From CAWUKT01 sp963923035 (GTDB lineage Bacteria; Bacteroidota; Bacteroidia; J057; JADKCL01): a stretch of 7,284 nt of DNA. A model generated the notes under the pieces. That model had not been told where the DNA came from. It was given only the letters and a program-made list of their open reading frames with translations, and made no database searches. The position numbers were made by a program, and so were the translations under genes. Each line of letters opens with the position of its first letter. Position 1 is the first letter of the stretch. The stretch is taken from assembly GCA_963923035.1 (NCBI GenBank), contig CAWUKT010000150.1:1-7284 (forward strand), read 5' to 3'. Positions 1 to 6,434 of this stretch are shown piece by piece.

Positions 1-14
1 CCGGGGGTAAATCG

Positions 15-55
15 AAAGAGGCCGCCTCGTGGTTATGAGACGGCCTCTTTTTTTT
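15..55 (+). terminator. Rho-independent terminator of an upstream gene outside the window
   Basis: The arms at 15-24 and 41-50 form a perfect 10-bp stem. After a C25/A40 mismatch the helix continues for 3 bp (26-28 with 37-39) around an 8-nt loop. An uninterrupted run of eight T follows (48-55, partly in the stem). The T run points to plus-strand termination; the minus-strand side has only three T before GC-rich sequence. It therefore ends a gene left of the window and isolates the MDR gene that follows. The same 11-base arms recur in the hairpin at 7225-7268. Confidence 0.85.
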
Positions 56-59
56 GTCG

Positions 60-88
60 TGGACATTCGGAAGGGGATTGCTTAGATT
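60..88 (+). promoter_or_regulatory. Possible sigma70-like promoter for the MDR gene
   Basis: TGGACA (60-65) and TAGATT (83-88) match the -35 and -10 consensus at 5 of 6 and 4 of 6 positions, with the ideal 17-base spacer. The pair sits directly after the upstream terminator, in the only space available for a promoter. Transcription would begin near position 95, leaving a very short leader before ATG 102. The caveat is that if the host is Bacteroidota its main sigma factor prefers a different -33/-7 consensus, so the match may be chance. Confidence 0.3.
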
Positions 89-101
89 CAAGAAAAAAAG
101 A

Positions 102-1100
102 ATGTCCTACCCTGCTACCATGCGCGCCGTCGTCATCTACGAAACGGGCGACCCCGAAGTCCTGAAACTGGAAGAGCGTCCGGTTCCGGCCCCTGAAATG
201 GGAAAAGTCCTCATCGAAATCAAGGCTTTCGGCCTCAACAGAAGCGAAATGTACACCCGCTGGGGCCATTCCAAAGGAAAAGTCACATTCCCCCGGGTCC
301 TCGGCATCGAATGTACCGGCGTGGTCGTGGCCTGCCCTTCGGGCCGCTTCCGGGAGGGCCAACAAGTGGCCGCCATCATGGGCGGACTCGGCCGCCAATT
401 CGATGGAGGCTACGCCGAATACACCTTGGTCCCCGAATCCATCGTGATTCCCTTCGAGAGCGATCTGCCCTGGTCCACCATCGGGGCGGTCCCCGAGATG
501 TGCCAGACAGCCAGCGGATCGCTGGAACGCGGCCTGGAACTCAAGGCGGGCGAGACCCTGCTCGTGCGGGGCGGAACCTCCTCGGTGGGGATGACCGCCA
601 TCCAGCTGGCCAAGATCAAGGGCTGCCACGTACTGGCGACGACCCGCAATCCCAACAAGGTGGAGCGCCTGCAAGGGCAGGGCGCGGATGAAGTATACGT
701 AGACAGCGGTGCCATTGCGGCCGAGGTCCGCGCCGCCCATCCCAAGGGCGTGGACAAGGTCCTCGAATTGGTGGGGCCGACCACCATGATGGATTCCATC
801 GCCTGTACCCGTCCATTGGGCATCGTCTGCCAGACGGGGTATTTGGGCAATGTCTGGTACCTGGAGAAGTTTGCGCCGCTGGAAAGTCTTTCCCAGCATT
901 CGGTCCGGCTCACCGCCTATGGCGGTGGATCAGGTGATTTGCCCCCCAAACTCCTCCAAAACTTCCTCGATTATATCAAAGACGGCCGCCTGAACATTCG
1001 GATCGATCAGGTCTTCCAATTGGATGAAATTGTCGACGCCCACGCGCACATGGAAGGCAACAAGGCAAGTGGTAAACTGGTGGTGGTGACGGGGAAATGA
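102..1100 (+). CDS. Zinc-independent MDR family oxidoreductase (quinone oxidoreductase/alcohol dehydrogenase-like)
   Basis: The predicted protein is 332 aa, the usual length for a medium-chain dehydrogenase/reductase. Residues 7-115 have the GroES-like N-terminal domain pattern (MRAVVIYETG at the start, FGLNRSEM at 43-50, PRVLGIECTGVV at 64-75). A Rossmann cofactor domain follows, with the nucleotide-binding loop GGTSSVG at 157-163, typical of NADPH-dependent quinone-oxidoreductase-type members. The GHE motif and the four-Cys structural zinc cluster of zinc alcohol dehydrogenases are absent, so a zinc-free reductase of quinones or enones is expected; the substrate cannot be told from sequence. 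ATG 102 is chosen over an in-frame TTG at 54, which lies in the T-run of the terminator. ATG 120 (MRAVV) is the alternative and would remove six residues. There is no clear Shine-Dalgarno sequence, only an A-rich stretch (91-99). The gene appears monocistronic and is not obviously linked to its neighbours. Confidence 0.88.
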   Translation: MSYPATMRAVVIYETGDPEVLKLEERPVPAPEMGKVLIEIKAFGLNRSEMYTRWGHSKGKVTFPRVLGIECTGVVVACPSGRFREGQQVAAIMGGLGRQFDGGYAEYTLVPESIVIPFESDLPWSTIGAVPEMCQTASGSLERGLELKAGETLLVRGGTSSVGMTAIQLAKIKGCHVLATTRNPNKVERLQGQGADEVYVDSGAIAAEVRAAHPKGVDKVLELVGPTTMMDSIACTRPLGIVCQTGYLGNVWYLEKFAPLESLSQHSVRLTAYGGGSGDLPPKLLQNFLDYIKDGRLNIRIDQVFQLDEIVDAHAHMEGNKASGKLVVVTGK

Positions 1101-1232
1101 GTTTCTTAACATAGGTAAAGAATGCAACTTTTCGGGGCAGAAGGTCTTGAAGAACAGGGACAATTTACCTATTGTTGCACAATGCCGATACCGAGGCATG
1201 AATACTATCATACTTTTTAAAATACCGAGTAC
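1101..1232. promoter_or_regulatory. Intergenic region with interlocked inverted repeats
   Basis: The gap separates the MDR stop from the lipoprotein start. It contains a perfect 9-bp inverted repeat (ATAGGTAAA at 1111-1119, TTTACCTAT at 1164-1172) and a 6-bp one (TGCAAC at 1123-1128, GTTGCA at 1174-1179). Their arms alternate in the order A-B-A'-B' instead of nesting. A third small hairpin (ATGCC 1182-1186, GGCAT 1195-1199) lies nearer the lipoprotein. No T-run follows any of them, so none is a standard terminator. TATCAT at 1206-1211 resembles a -10 box but has no -35 partner at normal spacing. The region could be an RNA leader, an operator or a weak 3' structure; the sequence does not decide. 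Confidence 0.35.
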
Positions 1233-1682
1233 ATGAAATTGAAATCCACTTCCACGATTGCTATGCTGGCTGCGGTAATTGCTTTTACCCTCTCCGCCTG
1301 CTCCCCCTACGAAGAAGGTCCCGGAATCAGCCTTCGTTCCAAGTCCTCCCGTATCTCCAATACCTGGAAGATCAACTACGCAGTTGAAGCCGATGGCGAC
1401 GACCGCACCGACGACCTGGACGATGATACCTATATCTTCTCCGACGACGGCGGCGTTTCTGTAACTGTCACCGCAGGCGGAACTTCTTTTTCCGGCACCG
1501 GTAACTGGACCCTCCTCAATGATGACGAAGATTTCCGTTTGGAGTATTCTTACTCCGCACTCGGCTTCACCATCGAATTTGACGAGACCTTCGAAATCCT
1601 CCGCCTCGCCAATGACGAGTTCTGGATCCGTGACGTGGACGATGACGGCATTGAGATTCGCTTTGTGACCGCCGACAGCTGA
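1233..1682 (+). CDS. Small secreted lipoprotein, Bacteroidota type, acidic
   Basis: The 149-aa protein begins with a lipoprotein signal: basic MKLK, a hydrophobic core at residues 9-20, and the lipobox L20-S21-A22-C23. It should be lipidated on Cys23 and anchored in a membrane, probably the outer one. The mature part has a short linker containing GPGISLRSK, then NTWKI (43-47) and alternating hydrophobic/polar segments that suggest a small beta-barrel or lipocalin-like fold. The motif set resembles short Bacteroidota lipoproteins I have seen; I cannot name a family with certainty. It is strongly acidic, with Asp clusters at 54-65 and 134-138. Residues 134-139 read DVDDDG, matching the DxDxDG calcium-loop pattern, with Glu at 141. 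Function is unknown; a surface or periplasmic binding role is only an inference. Start ATG 1233 places the signal peptide correctly. Only a weak GAG precedes it, so initiation is not driven by a strong Shine-Dalgarno sequence. Confidence 0.8.
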   Translation: MKLKSTSTIAMLAAVIAFTLSACSPYEEGPGISLRSKSSRISNTWKINYAVEADGDDRTDDLDDDTYIFSDDGGVSVTVTAGGTSFSGTGNWTLLNDDEDFRLEYSYSALGFTIEFDETFEILRLANDEFWIRDVDDDGIEIRFVTADS

Positions 1683-1703
1683 TTGTCACGGTTTGTATAG
1701 ATT

Positions 1704-1736
1704 AAAAGTGCCCGGCCTTGGTGGTCGGGCATTTTT
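1704..1736. terminator. Terminator hairpin between convergent genes, probably bidirectional
   Basis: A 9-bp stem, 1709-1717 with 1723-1731 (one G-T wobble), closes a 5-nt loop. It is GC-rich and followed by six T (1732-1737). The A-run at 1704-1707 pairs with this T-run and would itself give a U-tract on the minus strand. The hairpin lies 22 bases after the lipoprotein stop and just past the stop of the convergent CAP gene at 1755, so it can end both transcripts. The plus-strand direction is the stronger one. Confidence 0.82.
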
Positions 1737-1754
1737 TATTCGTGGCATTTCTCC

Positions 1755-2825
1755 TCAACTGCAAAAGTCAAAGACCCAAATCTTCCATTCTCCTTCTTTC
1801 TGCCGAATGCCCACCCCGATCGACTCCATCCCTGGATTCAAAATATTGTGGCGATGCCCCAAACTGGGAACTCCCGAGTCGATCATGAGGTCCATGAATA
1901 CCTCGATGGGATCGGATTGGCCCGCCGCAATGTTCTCCGCCCGCGAACCGGTGACGTTGAATTGCTTGAGTCGGCGGGAGAAGCTCGTTCCATTGCTGGA
2001 CGTGTGGCTGAACGTTCCCGTGGAAGACAAATCCTGGGCGTGGGAATTGGCGGCGCGGACCAGGTTTGCGTCCGGCACCAACAATTTCCGGGGTTCCGCT
2101 TCCCGCAAATCTTGGATGAGTGACTTCACGTATTTCGATTCGCGCAGGTAGGGGGATTGGTCCAGGTATTTTCGGAGAAAGGTCCGTTCAAACAGCGGCG
2201 GGTTCAGGCGGCAGAGGTTGTGGAGGTAAATGACCTGGGCGGCTTCGGGGTTGAGGCCGGAGAAATGGCGCCCGGTATTGGCGAGGCGGTAGAATGGATG
2301 GTCCCAATCGGAAAAGTCATACTCGGGATCGACGGCCTCCCGGCCGTGGTGGAAGCGGTTGGCCCAGGGGCCCTCGCGGACATCAAAGACGGTATACACC
2401 TTGTCAAAAAAGCGGCGGACGCCCTCCGGGTCCTTGGCGTAGCCCTTTTCTCCGTAGCGAAACAGTACCTTTTGCAACCAAGCCATCGGCTTGCCCATTC
2501 CCACCAGGCTTTTCCCTTCGGGATCGCGCTCCTTCGCCACCGTCAGGTAGCTCAGCATCCTCGGAATCGGATTTGCGACCTTGGCCTTGATCCGGGTATC
2601 CCGGCGGTATTGACCGACGGAAAGGGCGGCGTAGAACGGTGCCACGGCATTTCCGGGTTCATTTTCCATCAGGCGATGGGCCCGCTTCAAGCATTTGAAA
2701 TAGGCACCTTCCCGGTACAAGCCGTGGAGTTCGCGGCGGATGGCATCTTCCGCGAAGACTTCCTGCGCCAGCAGGCAAAAAAATGCCAGGGCGCTCAAGC
2801 GCCAGAACAAGGGGGAATTTCGCAT
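1755..2825 (-). CDS. Secreted CAP/SCP-domain protein with a long N-terminal helical region
   Basis: The 356-aa protein starts with a Sec signal peptide: hydrophobic residues 7-20 and likely cleavage after the FA at 24-25. The C-terminal part (about 250-353) is a CAP (cysteine-rich secretory/antigen 5/PR-1) domain. Visible signatures are SHAQD with His262, FSH (272-274), AEN with Glu297, GHRHNIL with His324, and MESIGVG with Glu334. These supply the two His and two Glu that usually line the CAP cavity. Bacterial CAP proteins are extracellular or periplasmic, and their ligands or activities are mostly undefined. Residues 26-205 are mainly charged and amphipathic, and residues 34-75 look like a tetratricopeptide-type helix pair (YREGAYFKCLKRAHRL, then PGNAVAPFYAALSVG). 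I do not recognise the middle region. No Shine-Dalgarno sequence lies close to ATG 2825. The gene is convergent with the lipoprotein and divergent from the racemase operon. Confidence 0.82.
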   Translation of the reverse strand: MRNSPLFWRLSALAFFCLLAQEVFAEDAIRRELHGLYREGAYFKCLKRAHRLMENEPGNAVAPFYAALSVGQYRRDTRIKAKVANPIPRMLSYLTVAKERDPEGKSLVGMGKPMAWLQKVLFRYGEKGYAKDPEGVRRFFDKVYTVFDVREGPWANRFHHGREAVDPEYDFSDWDHPFYRLANTGRHFSGLNPEAAQVIYLHNLCRLNPPLFERTFLRKYLDQSPYLRESKYVKSLIQDLREAEPRKLLVPDANLVRAANSHAQDLSSTGTFSHTSSNGTSFSRRLKQFNVTGSRAENIAAGQSDPIEVFMDLMIDSGVPSLGHRHNILNPGMESIGVGIRQKEGEWKIWVFDFCS

Positions 2826-3211
2826 GTGAATGGTTGTTTTTCTCTTAATCCAACCAATGGATTATGGTTACAGCGTCTCCCATTTTCCTTGCTCCCCCAA
2901 AAACTGATTTTCCCCCAACGTCCTTACTTTTTTCCCATCTGTATCGTTTCAGCAACCCAGGCTACACGAAAAATTATATTCGCAAGAATCCAAGGTCAAA
3001 CCCCGCCCGGAGCGTTGATTCTTGGGTCGGCAGCCTAGCAAGCAGTTCAGATCAAAATATTATTCTGTATACAATCAATTTTTCACAAATATTTACCCCC
3101 ATTCACCTTGAATACAAATCTGATCGGCAACCATACCACCAAAAAGCTGCAATTTATTTCGTATATTGATTCTATTCGAAGGAAGTGTACAACTGCAAAA
3201 TAGGAGAATGA
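2826..3211. promoter_or_regulatory. Divergent AT-rich intergenic region upstream of the CAP gene and racemase operon
   Basis: These 386 bases are markedly more AT-rich than the flanking genes and should hold promoters for both divergent transcripts. Visible elements are overlapping inverted repeats near the CAP start (TGGTTG 2831-2836 with CAACCA 2851-2856; TAATCC 2846-2851 with GGATTA 2859-2864) and a perfect 8-bp inverted repeat CAAGAATC (2983-2990) with GATTCTTG (3017-3024), separated by 26 bases and lacking a T-run. For the operon, TTCAGA (3046-3051) and TACAAT (3070-3075) form a possible -35/-10 pair with an 18-base spacer, giving a leader of about 130 bases. TATATTGA (3162-3169) only loosely resembles the Bacteroidota -7 element. 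I see no convincing gene or known riboswitch. Confidence 0.5.
3202..3206 (+). promoter_or_regulatory. Shine-Dalgarno sequence setting a GTG start
   Basis: AGGAG lies 5 bases before GTG 3212 and is the clearest ribosome binding site in the window. It decides the start of the racemase gene, because no in-frame ATG occurs before the conserved capping domain. An out-of-frame ATG at 3208 lies closer but reaches a stop after five codons. Confidence 0.7.
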
Positions 3212-4354
3212 GTGGCTCTACATGAGTTGAACGTACTGAATGCCTCCCCCCTCTCCTGCCAGGGTCTGAACCTCGTCCGGCTGAACTTGCCTCAAAAAGA
3301 ACAGTTTGTGTCCGGTATCGGAGTTCGGAAGTCCCGGGAGGCATTGGTGGTGGAATGGATCGATGGAAATGGACGGATTTCCTACGGGGAATGTTCCTGC
3401 CGTCCCGATCCCTATTATTCTCCTGAGTTTTTGGATGCCGCCATCCAACTCGTCCGGCAGTTTATCTTCCCCCAGCTGGCTGGGGTCCGAACCTTTGGGG
3501 ACCTGGCGCCTCTGTTTCGGCGCATCCGTGGGTGGGAATTCACGAAGGCCGCGGTGGAGATGGCGGCGTACCACGCGGTCTTGAGCGACCAGCCTGCCGC
3601 CCGACCTCATTCGCCGGTCGTGGACGGGATTCCTGTCGGCATCAGCATGGGCATCCAAACCGATCCGGAGGTCTTCGCCCGCAAGGTCGAAGACGCCCTT
3701 CAGGCCGGCTACCAGCGCTTGAAGTTCAAGATTTCCCCCCGGACGGACCTTGAGCTCTTCGAACGGGTGCGGCCCGCCCTCCAAACTTCCGACACCTACG
3801 TGAGCTTCGACGCGAATGGCAGCTATTCGGCCGAGGACCTGGACCACCTTGGGTATTTCGTTCGCCATTTCCCCGAATCCGCCCTCGAACAGCCTTTTTC
3901 CCCGGACAACTACGCGGACCTCCTCGCTGGCAAGCGGCGTTTCCCTGAACTCAAGATTTGCTTTGACGAAGAAATCCGTTCCTTGGGTGATCTGATCAAA
4001 TTGCACCGCCTGGGCGTCCTCGACGAAGTCAATTTGAAACCGGGACGGGTAGGTGGCTTGGTCCACAGCCTGGAAATCATGGCCTACTGCAAAGAGCATT
4101 GCATTCCTTGCTGGGTCGGAGGCATGTTTGAAACCGGCATTGGCCGGATATTCAACCTGGGAATCGCCGCTTGTCTGCCAGAGGCGCGGGCCCATGACCT
4201 CAGCCCTTCGGACCGCTACTTTGCGGAGGATGTCGTCGCCCCTGGCGTGCAGATGCAACATGGATTTGTTCTCCGGGAAAGCCTGGCCGACTGCGTTGTT
4301 CAGCCTGACATCATTCAAAAATATACCACCGAAAAAATCGAATTGCGACCCTGA
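3212..4354 (+). CDS. Enolase-superfamily N-acylamino acid racemase / o-succinylbenzoate synthase-type enzyme
   Basis: The 380-aa protein has a capping domain (about 18-140) and a C-terminal barrel carrying the NSAR/OSBS residues. These are the KFK motif with Lys173, metal ligands Asp200 (FDANGSY), Glu226 (LEQPF) and Asp252 (CFDEE), and Lys276 (NLKPGRVGG). The spacings (27, 26, 26 and 24 residues) match the Amycolatopsis racemase as I recall it (26, 25, 25, 24). The signatures GGMFETGIGR (303-312) and DLSPSDRYFAEDV (329-341) are characteristic of this branch and not of dipeptide epimerases. Family enzymes abstract the alpha proton of N-acyl amino acids with Mg2+ and two Lys, racemising them, or dehydrate SHCHC in menaquinone synthesis; many do both. 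With a deacylase and an acetyltransferase as operon partners and no men genes nearby, N-acylamino acid racemisation is the better call. It is the first gene of the operon, with a GTG start and good ribosome binding site. Confidence 0.87.
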   Translation: MALHELNVLNASPLSCQGLNLVRLNLPQKEQFVSGIGVRKSREALVVEWIDGNGRISYGECSCRPDPYYSPEFLDAAIQLVRQFIFPQLAGVRTFGDLAPLFRRIRGWEFTKAAVEMAAYHAVLSDQPAARPHSPVVDGIPVGISMGIQTDPEVFARKVEDALQAGYQRLKFKISPRTDLELFERVRPALQTSDTYVSFDANGSYSAEDLDHLGYFVRHFPESALEQPFSPDNYADLLAGKRRFPELKICFDEEIRSLGDLIKLHRLGVLDEVNLKPGRVGGLVHSLEIMAYCKEHCIPCWVGGMFETGIGRIFNLGIAACLPEARAHDLSPSDRYFAEDVVAPGVQMQHGFVLRESLADCVVQPDIIQKYTTEKIELRP

Positions 4355-4355
4355 T

Positions 4356-5936
4356 ATGATGGATTATCTCATTACCAACGTGCGCATCGTAACCGGCCGC
4401 CTGGAGCCGATCCAACCCGGTTGGTTGGGCATCCAAGGGGACAAGATCGCCGCTATGGGACATGAGGGTGACGGGCAAAACCTTCCCGAAGCCGCCCAGA
4501 CCATTGACGGGAAAGGCCATTTGCTTACCCCTGGCTTCATTGATCCCCACGCATCTACGGGTTTCGGATACTTTTTCCCTCAAGCCGCGGACCACAAGCT
4601 CTTCCAGGGCATCACCACCGAAATCTTCGGCAATTGCGGGACTTCGCCCGCCCCCATAAGCCCCCACCTGGTGGCCACCATGGAGCGCCTCTCCGACGAG
4701 ATCGGCTTTCCCTTCGATTGGCGGACCACCGCCGAATACTTCGACCGCATCGAAGACAAACTGCAATTCAACATCGCCACCCTGGTCGGCCACAGCACGC
4801 TTCGCCACGGCGCCATGGAGGATTGGCACGACCTGAGCCCCGAACAATTGGCCACCATGAAGGCCGAACTCACGCAGGCCATGGATGAAGGCGCTTTGGG
4901 GATGTCGACCGGGCTGATTTACGCGCCGGGCTGCTTCGCCAAGATGGAAGAAATTGTGGAGTTGGTGCGGGTGGTGGCGCAAAAGGGCGGCGTCTATGCC
5001 TCCCATATTCGAAATGAACGGGATCACGTGGAAGAAGCGGTTGCGGAAGCGTTGGAGATCGGGGAAAAGAGCGGGGCCCGGGTTTTGATCAGCCATTTGA
5101 AAGCAGCCGAACAACAAAACTGGGGAAAAATCCCCAAGGTCCTCGCCCAAATTGAGGCCTTCAATGCCACCCACGAGCTGCAAACGGCCGTGGACGTTTA
5201 TCCCTATACCGCTGTTTCGACCAAACTCCGGGCCTTCATCCCCAAGGACCTCCTCCAGGATGGCATTTCGGCCGTGGCAGAAAAGGTCCGCGATCCCGAG
5301 GTCGTCGCCCGAATTGCGGAGTGGATTACCTTTAAAGATTACCACCTCGACCAGATGTTGATCATCTCGGACGAATTCGAGGATTACTATAACCTGACCG
5401 TGGCCCAGATCGCGGACAAGTTCCGCCTCTCCGAGGCGGAAGCCATTGCCCGAATCCTGGCGGACAGCACGGAGACCTGGGTGGTTTACCACTGCATCAA
5501 CCAGACGGACATTGATGCCGCCGTGATGTGGCCCAAGGCCATGATCTGCACCGACTCGTGGAGCTATCCCATCAATGCGCCCAAGACCATTGGGCAGCCA
5601 CATCCCCGCTCCTACGGCGCCTTTACGGAGTACCTGCAACGTTACGTCAAGCAGGAGCAAATGCTGAGCTGGGAAGAGGCCATCCACAAGGTGACCTATC
5701 TCCCCGCCGAATTCTTCCAGTTGGAAGGGCGGGGTGAATTGCGGGTCGGACATTTCGCAGACCTCGTTTTGCTCAATCCCGACACCCTCAAGGCCAACGC
5801 GACCTACCTTCAGCCCCGTTCCCTTTCCTCGGGCGTCGAATTCCTCTGGGTGAATGGGACCCTGGTCATTGCTGAGGGAAAGGTCGAGCCTGTTTGCCCC
5901 GGAACCGTTTTGACACCTTCCCCCGTCCATGCCTGA
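4356..5936 (+). CDS. N-acyl-D-amino acid deacylase (D-aminoacylase family amidohydrolase) with an altered HxH motif
   Basis: The 526-aa protein is a cytoplasmic amidohydrolase of the D-aminoacylase type: a small beta domain formed by both ends (about 1-58 and 460-515) around a TIM barrel. Family residues are Cys94 (FGNCG), His217 (ASHIRNE), His247 (ISHLK), Asp400 (CTDSW) and HPR at 416-418. Spacings match Alcaligenes D-aminoacylase (His67, Cys96, His220, His250) within one residue. It should hydrolyse N-acyl-D-amino acids to D-amino acid and carboxylate; relatives also cleave dipeptides with a C-terminal D residue. The oddity is residues 65-67, HAS, where the family has HxH, so one ligand of the weaker metal site is missing. 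The segment before Asp400 is about 35 residues longer than in the Alcaligenes enzyme. ATG 4356 begins one base after the racemase stop (the next codon is also ATG), implying translational coupling. There is no clear Shine-Dalgarno sequence. The frame stays open upstream to 4053, but that would overlap the racemase by about 300 bases. Confidence 0.87.
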   Translation: MMDYLITNVRIVTGRLEPIQPGWLGIQGDKIAAMGHEGDGQNLPEAAQTIDGKGHLLTPGFIDPHASTGFGYFFPQAADHKLFQGITTEIFGNCGTSPAPISPHLVATMERLSDEIGFPFDWRTTAEYFDRIEDKLQFNIATLVGHSTLRHGAMEDWHDLSPEQLATMKAELTQAMDEGALGMSTGLIYAPGCFAKMEEIVELVRVVAQKGGVYASHIRNERDHVEEAVAEALEIGEKSGARVLISHLKAAEQQNWGKIPKVLAQIEAFNATHELQTAVDVYPYTAVSTKLRAFIPKDLLQDGISAVAEKVRDPEVVARIAEWITFKDYHLDQMLIISDEFEDYYNLTVAQIADKFRLSEAEAIARILADSTETWVVYHCINQTDIDAAVMWPKAMICTDSWSYPINAPKTIGQPHPRSYGAFTEYLQRYVKQEQMLSWEEAIHKVTYLPAEFFQLEGRGELRVGHFADLVLLNPDTLKANATYLQPRSLSSGVEFLWVNGTLVIAEGKVEPVCPGTVLTPSPVHA

Positions 5937-6432
5937 AGTCAAGGTCCATATCGTCCCCGCCCAACCGGCCGACTACGAGGCCATCGCGGAGATTTACAAT
6001 GAGTATATCCGCATGGGAAATGCGACCATGGACGATACCCTCAAAACGGCAGTGGTGATTCAAGGTTGGGTGGATAAATTTCACGACCGGGAACGGCTCT
6101 ATGTGATGAAAGACGGGCCCCAAGTCATCGGTTGGGGGATCATCAAACGGTACAGCGACCGGGAAGGCTACCGGTTCGCCTGTGAAACTGCCGTCTACCT
6201 GACGGCCTCTGAACGGGGCAAGGGCTACGGCACTCAAATCAAGGAATACCTGATCGCGGCTTGCCGCGACCTTCAATACAAGCACCTGGTGGCCAAAATT
6301 TTTGCCGACAATACTGGCAGCATTATTTACAACGAGCGGTTGGGATATACCGTCGTTGGCCGGCAGAAGTCCATTGGCTATAAAAATGGCAGGTGGCAGG
6401 ACATCGTTATTATGCAATATTTAATCGAGTAG
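5929..6432 (+). CDS. GNAT acetyltransferase, phosphinothricin/amino-acid N-acetyltransferase type
   Basis: The 167-aa protein is a single GNAT domain, normal in length for the PAT/MnaT (YncA) group. The start of the fold shows EIYNEYI (21-27), typical of this group. Acetyl-CoA-binding motif A is ERGKGYG (95-101). The ending GYTVVGRQ, YKNGRW and IVIMQ (about 139-163) matches the usual PAT-type C-terminus with its RW(x)D pattern. Characterised members acetylate the alpha-amino group of amino acids and analogues such as phosphinothricin, methionine sulfone and methionine sulfoximine. In this operon it is the natural supplier of the N-acyl amino acid used by the racemase and deacylase; this role is inferred. 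The gene overlaps the deacylase by 8 bases (ATG inside the last codons), so translation is probably coupled. There is no other plausible start near the N-terminus. Confidence 0.87.
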   Translation: MPEVKVHIVPAQPADYEAIAEIYNEYIRMGNATMDDTLKTAVVIQGWVDKFHDRERLYVMKDGPQVIGWGIIKRYSDREGYRFACETAVYLTASERGKGYGTQIKEYLIAACRDLQYKHLVAKIFADNTGSIIYNERLGYTVVGRQKSIGYKNGRWQDIVIMQYLIE

Positions 6433-6434
6433 CT

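Noticed and set aside
54..101. A TTG start extending the MDR enzyme by 16 residues
   Set aside because: The codon lies within the T-run of the upstream terminator, and the added residues do not resemble the family N-terminus.
33..899. A 288-codon minus-strand frame across the MDR gene
   Set aside because: It is antisense to a clear MDR enzyme and ends inside the upstream terminator hairpin.
2157..3038. A 293-codon plus-strand frame opposite the CAP gene
   Set aside because: The minus strand holds a signal peptide and complete CAP signatures. The plus frame runs on into AT-rich non-coding DNA without domain features.
2864..3169. A possible 101-codon plus-strand gene in the divergent intergenic region
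   Set aside because: It has no ribosome binding site, a biased Ser/Pro/Tyr/Ile composition typical of translated AT-rich non-coding DNA, and no domain. It also occupies the expected promoter region.
3208..3225. A five-codon ATG mini-frame overlapping the racemase start
   Set aside because: It lies only one base after the Shine-Dalgarno sequence, too close for initiation, and nothing else suggests a leader peptide.
3218..4318. A 366-codon minus-strand frame across the racemase gene
   Set aside because: It is the shadow of a confidently identified enolase-superfamily gene, and its translation is low-complexity and motif-free.
3212..4354. Dipeptide epimerase as the identity of the enolase-superfamily gene
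   Set aside because: The C-terminal GGMFETGIGR and SPSDRY signatures belong to the NSAR/OSBS branch, and the DxD dipeptide-binding motif of epimerases is not seen.
4053..4355. Upstream extension of the deacylase frame
   Set aside because: It overlaps the conserved C-terminal half of the racemase, and the family N-terminus (MDYLITNVRIV) begins at the ATG pair at 4356/4359.
4311..5942. A 543-codon open frame on the minus strand, antisense to the deacylase
   Set aside because: The plus-strand frame encodes a clear amidohydrolase with ordered active-site residues. The antisense translation has no recognisable motif and is a by-product of GC-biased third positions.
6393..6434. Upstream ATG for the dioxygenase
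   Set aside because: It would overlap the acetyltransferase C-terminus by 40 bases. The ATG pair at 6435/6438 fits the compact spacing seen at the other junction with a double ATG.
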